This document shows positions 1-9,892 of a stretch of DNA of 64,000 bases, piece after piece (the stretch's first letter is position 1; every line of letters begins with the position of its first letter). The notes below the pieces were generated by a model that was not told the origin of the DNA, did no database searches, and saw nothing but the letters and a program-made list of their open reading frames with translations. This DNA is from Propionibacterium sp. (GTDB lineage: Bacteria; Actinomycetota; Actinomycetes; Propionibacteriales; Propionibacteriaceae): the NCBI GenBank assembly GCA_012517405.1, contig JAAYVB010000003.1:1-64000 (forward strand), in the 5' to 3' direction. A program made the position numbers and the translations under genes.

Positions 1-85
1 GACTCGTCGCCATTCAACGCTCGGATACTTGACACCGCAAGAATATGAGCTAGGCTACAGAAACATACTTGAACTCGCAGCCTAA
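1..85 (+). CDS. IS3-family transposase (OrfB-type), C-terminal fragment
   Basis: Reading from base 2 gives 27 codons ending in TAA at 83-85. The peptide contains HSTLGYLTPQEYE, the classic C-terminal signature of the DDE integrase domain of IS3/IS150-group OrfB transposases, which lies just after the catalytic glutamate region. The N-terminal part is outside the window, so whether the gene is intact is unknown. It runs toward the CRISPR array and stops 25 bp before the inferred IS end. Identification rests on this short but characteristic motif. Confidence 0.8.
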   Translation, partial: TRRHSTLGYLTPQEYELGYRNILELAA

Positions 86-110
86 ACAGCTATCCACTTT
101 ATCGGGAACA
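1..110 (+). mobile_element. Right end of an IS3-family insertion sequence (partial)
   Basis: The window opens inside the last codons of an IS3-type transposase, followed by 25 bp of non-coding sequence that ends ...GGGAACA at 110. IS3-family ends start with TG and finish with CA, so position 110 is the likely outer base; its complement begins TGTTCCCGATAAAG. The next base belongs to a truncated CRISPR spacer (111-138), so the element is inserted in, or bounds, the distal end of the array. The left end and the target duplication lie outside the window and cannot be checked. Confidence 0.75.
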
Positions 111-138
111 CTCCACGATGACCGCCAAACTCCTCGAG

Positions 139-3100
139 GGATCATCCCCGCGTGCGCGGGGAGCACGGAGGCCGCACGATGACCGCCAAACTCCTCGAGG
201 GACCATCCCCGCCTGCGCGGGGAGCACCATGGGCTAGCACCGCAGGCAGACGGCACCGGAGGATCATCCCCGCCTGCGCGGGGAGCACGGTGTTGTGAGC
301 ATCGCCTTGGCCGCATCGTCGGGATCATCCCCGCCTGCGCGGGGAGCACTTCAGCAGTTGGGTGGATCGATAACCATCTATAGGATCATCCCCGCCTGCG
401 CGGGGAGCACTTGAAGGCCAGGTCGGGGATCTGACGGGAAAGCGGATCATCCCCGCCTGCGCGGGGAGCACCCTCGCGTGCGGTCGCTCGTGGAGCAGGG
501 GCAGGGATCATCCCCGCCTGCGCGGGGAGCACATCAGGTTCATCCGGGCCCGCTCGGTGATCCACGGATCATCCCCGCCTGCGCGGGGAGCACCAGGTGT
601 CCTCGACGCGAGGTAAGGGCCAGCTCGGATCATCCCCGCCTGCGCGGGGAGCACCCAGGTTCGCAGCCTGAAATCGGGCCAGAGCAGGGATCATCCCCGC
701 CTGCGCGGGGAGCACTCAGGGCACAGATCCTCCATGCTCATGGCCAACGGATCGTCCCCGCCTGCGCGGGGAGCACCTCGGATCCCATACCCGGGGCAAC
801 CCAGCGGGAGGATCATCCCCGCCTGCGCGGGGAGCACGTAACCCTTATCCACCAAAAATTCTTGAATAAGGGATCATCCCCGCCTGCGCGGGGAGCACGA
901 AGGAAGCGGGTGAGCAGGGCAAGAAGTCGAGGGATCATCCCCGCCTGCGCGGGGAGCACCTACCCGAAGTGGGCGCGGCGGCGAGCGTCAAATTGGATCA
1001 TCCCCGCCTGCGCGGGGAGCACGGAAAACTCGTACACCTCCAGCTCGCGCAACTCAGGATCATCCCCGCCTGCGCGGGGAGCACATGACCACGCCGACCC
1101 GACAGGACGTCGCTATCGGATCATCCCCGCCTGCGCGGGGAGCACAGGTATGACGGGTAGGCGATCGCATTGCCTGTGGGATCATCCCCGCCTGCGCGGG
1201 GAGCACGCTGACTGGACGTTTGACGACTCCGACCAGCCGGGATCATCCCCGCCTGCGCGGGGAGCACCCTTGAGGATGGCATGACGCTGCGGAAGATCGA
1301 GGATCATCCCCGCCTGCGCGGGGAGCACGCTAGCCAGAAGTTGGGCGGCTCAGAGGAGCCGGGATCATCCCCGCCTGCGCGGGGAGCACTTGCCGTCGTC
1401 ATCGATCGTGACGCCGCGGAGGGGATCATCCCCGCCTGCGCGGGGAGCACCCGCCGCCCGACCCGGCGAGCGTCGCCCGGTCCGGATCATCCCCGCCTGC
1501 GCGGGGAGCACAGGGAGTCGTCGACAGCCTTGTAGAGGTGCGCGGGATCATCCCCGCCTGCGCGGGGAGCACGGGCACCTTTCACCGTCGTCGAGATCGC
1601 GCTGAGGATCATCCCCGCCTGCGCGGGGAGCACCGTCCGGGTTCAAACCCATCGCCTTAAGCGCGGCCGGATCATCCCCGCCTGCGCGGGGAGCACACTG
1701 CGGGATGCTGGTGGTGCGCTGATCCACGGGGATCATCCCCGCCTGCGCGGGGAGCACTTGCAGCGGATGCGTCGCAGCGGTGGGCTCGCAGGATCATCCC
1801 CGCCTGCGCGGGGAGCACGTGTTGTGCGTTTCGATCGCGAGATCCCAGTGGGGATCATCCCCGCCTGCGCGGGGAGCACGACGCAGCCGAAAGTCTGCGA
1901 TAGCTGCTCGGCGGATCATCCCCGCCTGCGCGGGGAGCACGTAATGTTAAACCTACTCGTAAATACGGGTCGGGGATCATCCCCGCCTGCGCGGGGAGCA
2001 CTGCCCACCAGTCGGCTGAATGGTCGCTCAATCGGGATCATCCCCGCCTGCGCGGGGAGCACCGTGCCACACCGAAAACAGCCGGCGGATTCGTGGGATC
2101 ATCCCCGCCTGCGCGGGGAGCACTGTCGGTTCGTCGTAAGCAAAGTGTCGTTTACAGGATCATCCCCGCCTGCGCGGGGAGCACTCTACGATCCTATCGG
2201 TGACGTTGTCGTTGATAGGATCATCCCCGCCTGCGCGGGGAGCACGGTTCGGGAGCCAAGGTTACCGGCGCGCTCCCGGGATCATCCCCGCCTGCGCGGG
2301 GAGCACTGAGCAACTCAACCACAGACCGCGCGCGATCAGGGATCATCCCCGCCTGCGCGGGGAGCACGCCGTGCCTGCCACCGCGTGCGCGGTACCGCCA
2401 GCGCGTCGGGATCATCCCCGCCTGCGCGGGGAGCACCCACTGCCCGACACCTGCGGTCGCGGACATGAGGGATCATCCCCGCCTGCGCGGGGAGCACGGT
2501 TTCGTTCCACCCGACTGCCACCCAGAATCCGGATCATCCCCGCCTGCGCGGGGAGCACAGTGCAGCATCAGTTGCTGGGAATTGCGCAAGGGGATCATCC
2601 CCGCCTGCGCGGGGAGCACCGCGCAGATCCCAGCCGGCCGCCCGCAGCGCGAGGATCATCCCCGCCTGCGCGGGGAGCACACCTCTTCGGTGCATTCGTC
2701 AACGACGATGAAGGGATCATCCCCGCCTGCGCGGGGAGCACGTCACCAAGTGCGCGCCAAGCGCGATACCCACGGGATCATCCCCGCCTGCGCGGGGAGC
2801 ACCTCGGACCCGTACGAGCCCTCGACTACGCCGCCAGGATCATCCCCGCCTGCGCGGGGAGCACTGGATTCGCAGTTCGCGATAGGCAATCTGACAGGGA
2901 TCATCCCCGCCTGCGCGGGGAGCACTTCACTAGGACTAGACAATGACTCCCACACGTGGGATCATCCCCGCCTGCGCGGGGAGCACAGATCGGCTAGCGG
3001 CATACCCGCTAGCCGAGCCGGATCATCCCCGCCTGCGCGGGGAGCACGTCGTAAGCGAGTTCGGCCCTGACGGCGATCTGGGATCATCCCCGCCTGCGCG

Positions 3101-6100
3101 GGGAGCACGTCGACCTGGCCATCGCCACCAAGGCCGCGATAGGATCATCCCCGCCTGCGCGGGGAGCACATCTTCGGTCGGAAAGATGATCGCGTGGCCG
3201 CGGGATCATCCCCGCCTGCGCGGGGAGCACGGGTTCACCGACGCCGGCTACAGCAACGCGGAGGGATCATCCCCGCCTGCGCGGGGAGCACGCGAACCCA
3301 CAGGCGGGTCGCCGGATCTCTTTCGGATCATCCCCGCCTGCGCGGGGAGCACGCGAAGATGCTCTGAAAGTTCTTGGTGGCGTACGGATCATCCCCGCCT
3401 GCGCGGGGAGCACCGCTCGTCGAGTGTCAACGCGGTCGCTGAGATCGGATCATCCCCGCCTGCGCGGGGAGCACCATTGTCAAACCTCCACTGTCACGAG
3501 CATTGCGGGATCATCCCCGCCTGCGCGGGGAGCACACAGGCGGCTGACCACTCGACCACTACCGGGGAGGATCATCCCCGCCTGCGCGGGGAGCACCGCA
3601 GGCGGCAGCCGATGCCCGCACGCCTGAGGGGATCATCCCCGCCTGCGCGGGGAGCACCCCAGCACGACCTGGGTCTTCACCCGGTCGGCCGGATCATCCC
3701 CGCCTGCGCGGGGAGCACTTGGCCAAGCAAATGGTCGACTGGATCGGCCAGGGATCATCCCCGCCTGCGCGGGGAGCACACGATTGTGGGTGGGATGCAC
3801 TGATCGATCGTCGGATCATCCCCGCCTGCGCGGGGAGCACACCGATAACGATTGACGCTTGAACAATTGAGCAGGATCATCCCCGCCTGCGCGGGGAGCA
3901 CAGACATTTCTTGGTATTCGTCCACCAGAGAATGGGATCATCCCCGCCTGCGCGGGGAGCACGCCTTCGTCTCCCGATCGAGGCGATACAGGTCGGGATC
4001 ATCCCCGCCTGCGCGGGGAGCACATGTCGACTTCATGCTGCTGCAAGGAGCCCAGAGGATCATCCCCGCCTGCGCGGGGAGCACCACATGACCAGCCGGC
4101 GTAGCCGGTGGTGGCAGGGATCATCCCCGCCTGCGCGGGGAGCACACCAGGACTGTGGCCTCCTTGACTGGCCGCATGGGATCATCCCCGCCTGCGCGGG
4201 GAGCACAACCGCGGGCCGATCTGCTCGATCGCAGCCTGCGGATCATCCCCGCCTGCGCGGGGAGCACTTCGCCCGGCTGATGCAACTGTCACCCGCGGAC
4301 GGATCATCCCCGCCTGCGCGGGGAGCACGTGGGGCAGGCGTGGATGCCGCCTCCGCAGTCGGGATCATCCCCGCCTGCGCGGGGAGCACGTCACGGCGAC
4401 GGCGATGACCGTCTTAATCCCGGGATCATCCCCGCCTGCGCGGGGAGCACGATCTGACCGTGCTGCTGCTCGGCGGGATCAGCGGATCATCCCCGCCTGC
4501 GCGGGGAGCACCCAACCGATCGCCAACCGCAACATCACGCACAAGGATCATCCCCGCCTGCGCGGGGAGCACCGAGGGTTGGCGATGCGAGTACGCGACC
4601 GCCTGGGGATCATCCCCGCCTGCGCGGGGAGCACGGATGGCTATGGCGCGATTTGTAGCGGTGTACAGGATCATCCCCGCCTGCGCGGGGAGCACATGGC
4701 GCAGGCGCTCGGCATTACCGACGGCCCGGGATCATCCCCGCCTGCGCGGGGAGCACACTGGAGTCACACTGGCGTCCGAGGTCGACCGCGGATCATCCCC
4801 GCCTGCGCGGGGAGCACAACCACGGCAAAGGCACCAAGGCCGAACCGGGCGGATCATCCCCGCCTGCGCGGGGAGCACGCCAGGATGTGCCTGGCGTTCG
4901 GGTGATTGGTGGGATCATCCCCGCCTGCGCGGGGAGCACGGTGAACAGCTGGGACATCTGATCAAGCGGCAGGGATCATCCCCGCCTGCGCGGGGAGCAC
5001 CCGACGGGCATTTCCTGCCGGTGTGGATGGACAGGATCATCCCCGCCTGCGCGGGGAGCACGTCCGGCGCGGCCGTCGCGGGCTCGCGATCGAGGGATCA
5101 TCCCCGCCTGCGCGGGGAGCACGAAAGTTCGCGGACTCGATGACCCCGCAAGCCGGGATCATCCCCGCCTGCGCGGGGAGCACTGCCCGTAGTAGGGCAT
5201 CAGCAGCCCGGTTTCAGGATCATCCCCGCCTGCGCGGGGAGCACTCGGTCTTGCCGTTGCCGCCGATGCTGCTGATCGGATCATCCCCGCCTGCGCGGGG
5301 AGCACGCCAGTCTGGTCAGGATGATGTCACTCATCGTCGGATCATCCCCGCCTGCGCGGGGAGCACGTGCAGTTTCGTGGGCGCGCGTGTTATCCGCAGG
5401 GATCATCCCCGCCTGCGCGGGGAGCACCGCTGGCTGCCGTGCCCGACCGCGTTGTTGGAGGGATCATCCCCGCCTGCGCGGGGAGCACCCATCCGTAGGC
5501 ATCCCACCCGATGGACATGCGGGATCATCCCCGCCTGCGCGGGGAGCAGTACACGGTCACGTAGGTACTGCTTGACGTCGGCGGATCATCCCCGCCTGCG
5601 CGGGGAGCACGTCATCCGATTGGGTGGCTGATCCCTGCCCCGAGGATCATCCCCGCCTGCGCGGGGAGCACCCCAGCACCGCCTGCGTTCGCTTGCGGTC
5701 GGCCGGATCATCCCCGCCTGCGCGGGGAGCACGGCGGAGCGTAGCGAGGTGGACCCGATGAAGACGGATCATCCCCGCCTGCGCGGGGAGCACATCACAC
5801 CCATCGGCGCTGGAGGCGCCTCGCCGGGATCATCCCCGCCTGCGCGGGGAGCACAGGTCGGTGACCGTCATTTTTGCGGCCCGCTTCGGATCATCCCCGC
5901 CTGCGCGGGGAGCACGCTTGACCATCTATTCCGGCCAGTCCTCGGCCAGGATCATCCCCGCCTGCGCGGGGAGCACGCACCTTAAACTCCGCGCCGTTCA
6001 TGGCGCTCCGGATCATCCCCGCCTGCGCGGGGAGCACTCGGAGTACTCACAGATCGTCTCGCCCTGCTTGGGATCATCCCCGCCTGCGCGGGGAGCACTG

Positions 6101-8477
6101 CTCAGCCCTGCCCTTACGGGAAAACCTCGTCGGATCATCCCCGCCTGCGCGGGGAGCACCCGCGGTAGTTGACCTGCTCACTGAGCCACGCCGGATCATC
6201 CCCGCCTGCGCGGGGAGCACTCGGCGTCGATCACGGCGTAGGCGGACTCGATGGGATCATCCCCGCCTGCGCGGGGAGCACGTTTGTGCATCGTTGGCGA
6301 TATTCAATGCACTGGGATCATCCCCGCCTGCGCGGGGAGCACATGGTCGGATTATTTCTTATGCTCCTAATTATGGGATCATCCCCGCCTGCGCGGGGAG
6401 CACTGGTCGAGTGCACGCCAAGCCATGACGGCCTGGGGATCATCCCCGCCTGCGCGGGGAGCACGATCACGGGTGGCGTGTAAAGGGCCGGTTCGACGGA
6501 TCATCCCCGCCTGCGCGGGGAGCACCATGGTTCAGCGTCCTTCTGGTGACTGGGTGAGGGATCATCCCCGCCTGCGCGGGGAGCACACCGACGTGCCCGG
6601 CCTGACCCGCAACCAGCAGGGATCATCCCCGCCTGCGCGGGGAGCACTGAAGGGGTTCGCAACCCTTTTATCGCAGCGCCGGATCATCCCCGCCTGCGCG
6701 GGGAGCACGGCCAGCGCCGAGCGCCTCCACGATGGGATGAAGGATCATCCCCGCCTGCGCGGGGAGCACCATCAGAAGGGTGTTTCGGGTAACCTGATCC
6801 GGGGATCATCCCCGCCTGCGCGGGGAGCACGCGACGGCGGGCAGGGCGAGGCTTTGGAGCTTGGGATCATCCCCGCCTGCGCGGGGAGCACTCGCGGACC
6901 CAGACGGTAGCGCTCGAGAGTACCGGATCATCCCCGCCTGCGCGGGGAGCACCAGCATGTGCTTGGCCTGGTTGAGCAGAAGCTGGGATCATCCCCGCCT
7001 GCGCGGGGAGCACTCAACTAGTTTCGGTTGCTCCGTGTGGTGGCCAGGATCATCCCCGCCTGCGCGGGGAGCACGCGGTGGACCTGCCACCGGAGGTCGC
7101 AGCCGGAGGATCATCCCCGCCTGCGCGGGGAGCACCCTTCCAAGTATGATTCGGAGGGCAGCCACACAGGATCATCCCCGCCTGCGCGGGGAGCACGTGA
7201 TCCGATCCGACAAGCCCGAAGCCGCAGCCGGATCATCCCCGCCTGCGCGGGGAGCACGCGCGCGCTCATATGCACGCAAGATTATGACGAGGATCATCCC
7301 CGCCTGCGCGGGGAGCACTGCTCGCTGCTGTAGCCGAGACGCCGCGCGATGGGATCATCCCCGCCTGCGCGGGGAGCACCCGTCCCGGCCCTCGACAGGC
7401 ACCAGCAGCGCCGGATCATCCCCGCCTGCGCGGGGAGCACGCCAGAGAAGCCTTCGAAACGCTCGACGCGACCGGATCATCCCCGCCTGCGCGGGGAGCA
7501 CGTGGTCAACACCCGCACGGGCGAGATCGCGCCGGGATCATCCCCGCCTGCGCGGGGAGCACTACTGGCTGCCGTTCCCCACCGCGTTGTTGTAGGGATC
7601 ATCCCCGCCTGCGCGGGGAGCACCAGATGGGCGATGTCGCGGCTGCGCCAGAACTCGGATCATCCCCGCCTGCGCGGGGAGCACGAGGACTGATCGTGGC
7701 CATCTCGCCGGCGGAAGGGATCATCCCCGCCTGCGCGGGGAGCACACCCGCCGAGCAACCCAGTCGGAGGCTGCCGCAGGATCATCCCCGCCTGCGCGGG
7801 GAGCACGCCAGCGAATCCCTGCCCTGCTCGCAGTGCCGGGGATCATCCCCGCCTGCGCGGGGAGCACGCGCTCAAGCAGTCCGGCCTTGTCGCGTCGCAA
7901 GGATCATCCCCGCCTGCGCGGGGAGCACATTGGCCACGCGCCTGGCCATGGCAGGTCGCCGGGATCATCCCCGCCTGCGCGGGGAGCACATGACACGTAG
8001 ATAGCACCTTGATAGCATGCAGGGATCATCCCCGCCTGCGCGGGGAGCACCACGTCGATCGCCTCGCCGGACAGCCGTCCGGCGGATCATCCCCGCCTGC
8101 GCGGGGAGCACCGGCGCCGGCTGGGAGCCCTGTCTGGTGTTAGAGGATCATCCCCGCCTGCGCGGGGAGCACTGGCCCGCCCTTCTGGTCCCCAGAGTAC
8201 CCAACGGATCATCCCCGCCTGCGCGGGGAGCACCTATGGCCCCGAGGGCAGTGAGTCTTTCTGACAGGATCATCCCCGCCTGCGCGGGGAGCACCAACAG
8301 ATCAAACAGCTCAGAGGCGTCGTCGCCGGATCATCCCCGCCTGCGCGGGGAGCACTTCACTAGGACTAGACAACGACCCCCACCCGTGGGATCATCCCCG
8401 CCTGCGCGGGGAGCACGATTGTTTGCCCAGTCCGGTAGCCGGGGTTCGGGGATCATCCCCGCCTGCGCGGGGAGCAC
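139..8477 (-). CRISPR. Type I-E CRISPR array, 137 repeats and 136 spacers
   Basis: On the plus strand a 28-bp repeat with palindromic core CCCCGCCTGCGCGGGG recurs with a 61-bp period from 139 to 8477. I followed every unit: 137 repeats, spacers of 33 nt except three of 34 (before the repeats at 1057, 2837 and 4607), two of 35 (before 995 and 1669) and one of 41 (2368-2408). Repeat variants are concentrated at the low-coordinate end: 139 (C to G in the loop) and 200 (T to C), plus single changes at 749 and at 5549. That places the trailer at 139 and the leader next to cas2 at 8478. Transcription is therefore on the minus strand, where each repeat forms the GC-rich hairpin cut by Cas6e and ends in the handle ATGATCC. 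Confidence 0.99.
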
Positions 8478-8531
8478 ACTTCTTGACAAGCAAGAATACC
8501 GCAGTCTCGGGAGATCTAGAGTCTCTCTTCG
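8478..8531 (-). promoter_or_regulatory. CRISPR leader, very short, with an inverted repeat
   Basis: Only 54 bp separate the cas2 stop codon from the first (leader-proximal) repeat. Next to the repeat is a perfect 6-bp inverted repeat, TTCTTG-N5-CAAGAA (8480-8496). On the minus strand a TATTCT element (8494-8499) could serve as a -10 box, but no convincing -35 is visible. The array could be read from here, from inside cas2, or by read-through of the cas operon. The leader role is inferred from position and from the sequence-perfect repeats at this end. Confidence 0.7.
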
Positions 8532-8876
8532 TCAGCCACGGCGCCGGCGGTAGTGGCTGGCCTTACTCCAGCCATGGCGCATGGTTGGCTTCCCTGCGCT
8601 GTCCTGGCTTGGACGTTGCAGCAACCGTATTCCGTCGACGTCGACGAGATCCCAGTCATGTCGATGGGTCTTGAACTCGAACCCCTGCTCGTTCTTCGCG
8701 GGATAGACCATTATGGCCTTGCCATCTTTGATCATGTCCATGGTTTGTGCCCACAATGCATCGCGTACTCGGGCACTCACATGCCCCACGAAAACGCCAG
8801 GACTGATCTCGAGAAGCCAGCGGGTCAGCGACCCTCGCAGCCCCTGAGGGCATGCGGTGAGAACTAGCACTATCAA
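8532..8876 (-). CDS. cas2: CRISPR-associated endonuclease Cas2, type I-E
   Basis: This 114-aa protein is the structural partner of Cas1 in the spacer-acquisition complex. The N-terminus LVLTACPQGLRG followed by LTRWLLEISPGVFVG is the hallmark of the I-E Cas2 subfamily, and the length is slightly above usual because of a basic C-terminal tail ending RRRRG. The TTG start at 8876 overlaps the cas1 stop (TTGA); a GTG at 8870 is an alternative that removes two residues. It is the last gene of the operon and directly adjoins the leader. Confidence 0.96.
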   Translation of the reverse strand: MIVLVLTACPQGLRGSLTRWLLEISPGVFVGHVSARVRDALWAQTMDMIKDGKAIMVYPAKNEQGFEFKTHRHDWDLVDVDGIRLLQRPSQDSAGKPTMRHGWSKASHYRRRRG

Positions 8877-9892
8877 AAGTCGACCTCGTCTGGTGTGCCA
8901 TCGGAGTAGTTTGCCCCGGCAGCGACTCTGCCAACTTTCTCATCCCACAGCGTCAAGACAACAGCATCCTTCTCGTCTTCCTCTATCGGATCGTCAGGGA
9001 GGAGCAACGAACGAATATCTCGTGTGCAGCGAGCCAGTATCTTTCCATCGCTGATAGCGTCCCGGACGCGACGACGTGTGATTCCCGGCAAGTCGTCGAA
9101 CTCCGATTCCATCGAGGGAGCTTCGTCCGCATCGCTGCTCCAAGTTCCCTGGAGCTCTCCAACGACCTGAAATGCCAGCGGAATTGTGATGTCAGCCTTG
9201 TACAGATCGGCAACGTCGTACACAAAGCTCAATTCGTGTCCGCTGTGCACAAATCCCAATGCCGGAGAACAGCCGAGAGCCACAATGACCGCATGGACAA
9301 CGCCATATAGACACGCGTGTGCGGCGGAGAGTGCCTGATTGATCGGATTCGAATTGGCGAAGTCGTCAGGGCTGTAATCACGGCGAGTCCACTCCACGCC
9401 ATACTGGCTTGCTGAATCGCGGTAAACCCCTCGGATGCGCGCGCCCTCCCTCCCTCGGAGTTGCTGCATCGTGAGGCCGCTGGTGTCTTCGCCGGCGAAC
9501 CTCATCTCATACATCTGTCTCGCAACTTCGAGACGGGTTAGCCGTCCGGAAACCAGACGAGCCTGTGCCTCAATCAGCCGTGACGATCGGGCGAGTGAGC
9601 GCCCAGAGGCGTAATAGCGCACCCCTTGTTCACCTACCCAGACGATACTGGCACCGCTGTCGCCAAGTAGCACCATTGCCTGATGCGTGATGTTCGTTCC
9701 CGGTCCCAGCATTAGGACCCCTAAAGACGCTGACGGGATATGTAGGGTGCCGCGGGAGTCAGTGGCAGTCAGCGCGTTGGAATCGCGACCTAGTATGCAG
9801 TGCTCCAGGTACAAGAATGACAAGCGATCTTGCGCACGCGTGAGTTCGCGCACCTGACTAGGCCGGACTCCAGGAATCGGCTTCATGATCAC
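8873..9892 (-). CDS. cas1: CRISPR-associated integrase Cas1, type I-E
   Basis: This is the integrase subunit that, with Cas2, inserts new spacers at the leader end. It has 339 aa, somewhat longer than E. coli Cas1 (about 305). The metal-binding residues expected for the family are visible: Glu149 in GREGARIRG, His216 in GFVHSGHELSF and Asp229 in YDVADLYK. The GTG start at 9892 overlaps the cas6e stop; an ATG two codons later (9886) is equally possible. With all three catalytic residues and an intact Cas2, the adaptation module looks functional, in keeping with the very long array. Confidence 0.97.
   Translation of the reverse strand: MIMKPIPGVRPSQVRELTRAQDRLSFLYLEHCILGRDSNALTATDSRGTLHIPSASLGVLMLGPGTNITHQAMVLLGDSGASIVWVGEQGVRYYASGRSLARSSRLIEAQARLVSGRLTRLEVARQMYEMRFAGEDTSGLTMQQLRGREGARIRGVYRDSASQYGVEWTRRDYSPDDFANSNPINQALSAAHACLYGVVHAVIVALGCSPALGFVHSGHELSFVYDVADLYKADITIPLAFQVVGELQGTWSSDADEAPSMESEFDDLPGITRRRVRDAISDGKILARCTRDIRSLLLPDDPIEEDEKDAVVLTLWDEKVGRVAAGANYSDGTPDEVDF

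Noticed and set aside
4879..6985. Possible fourth related spacer pair (4879-4911 and 6953-6985), sharing 13 of 15 bases around ATGTGC.TGGC
   Set aside because: The similarity needs a one-base offset and fades outside the short block; not distinguishable from chance without the protospacers.
50..8674. Many long open frames across 0-8.6 kb, encoding repetitive peptides such as DHPRLRGEH and SSPPARGA
   Set aside because: They are read-through of the GC-rich 28-bp CRISPR repeat in several frames; a 61-bp period is not a multiple of three, so frames cycle. They are not proteins.
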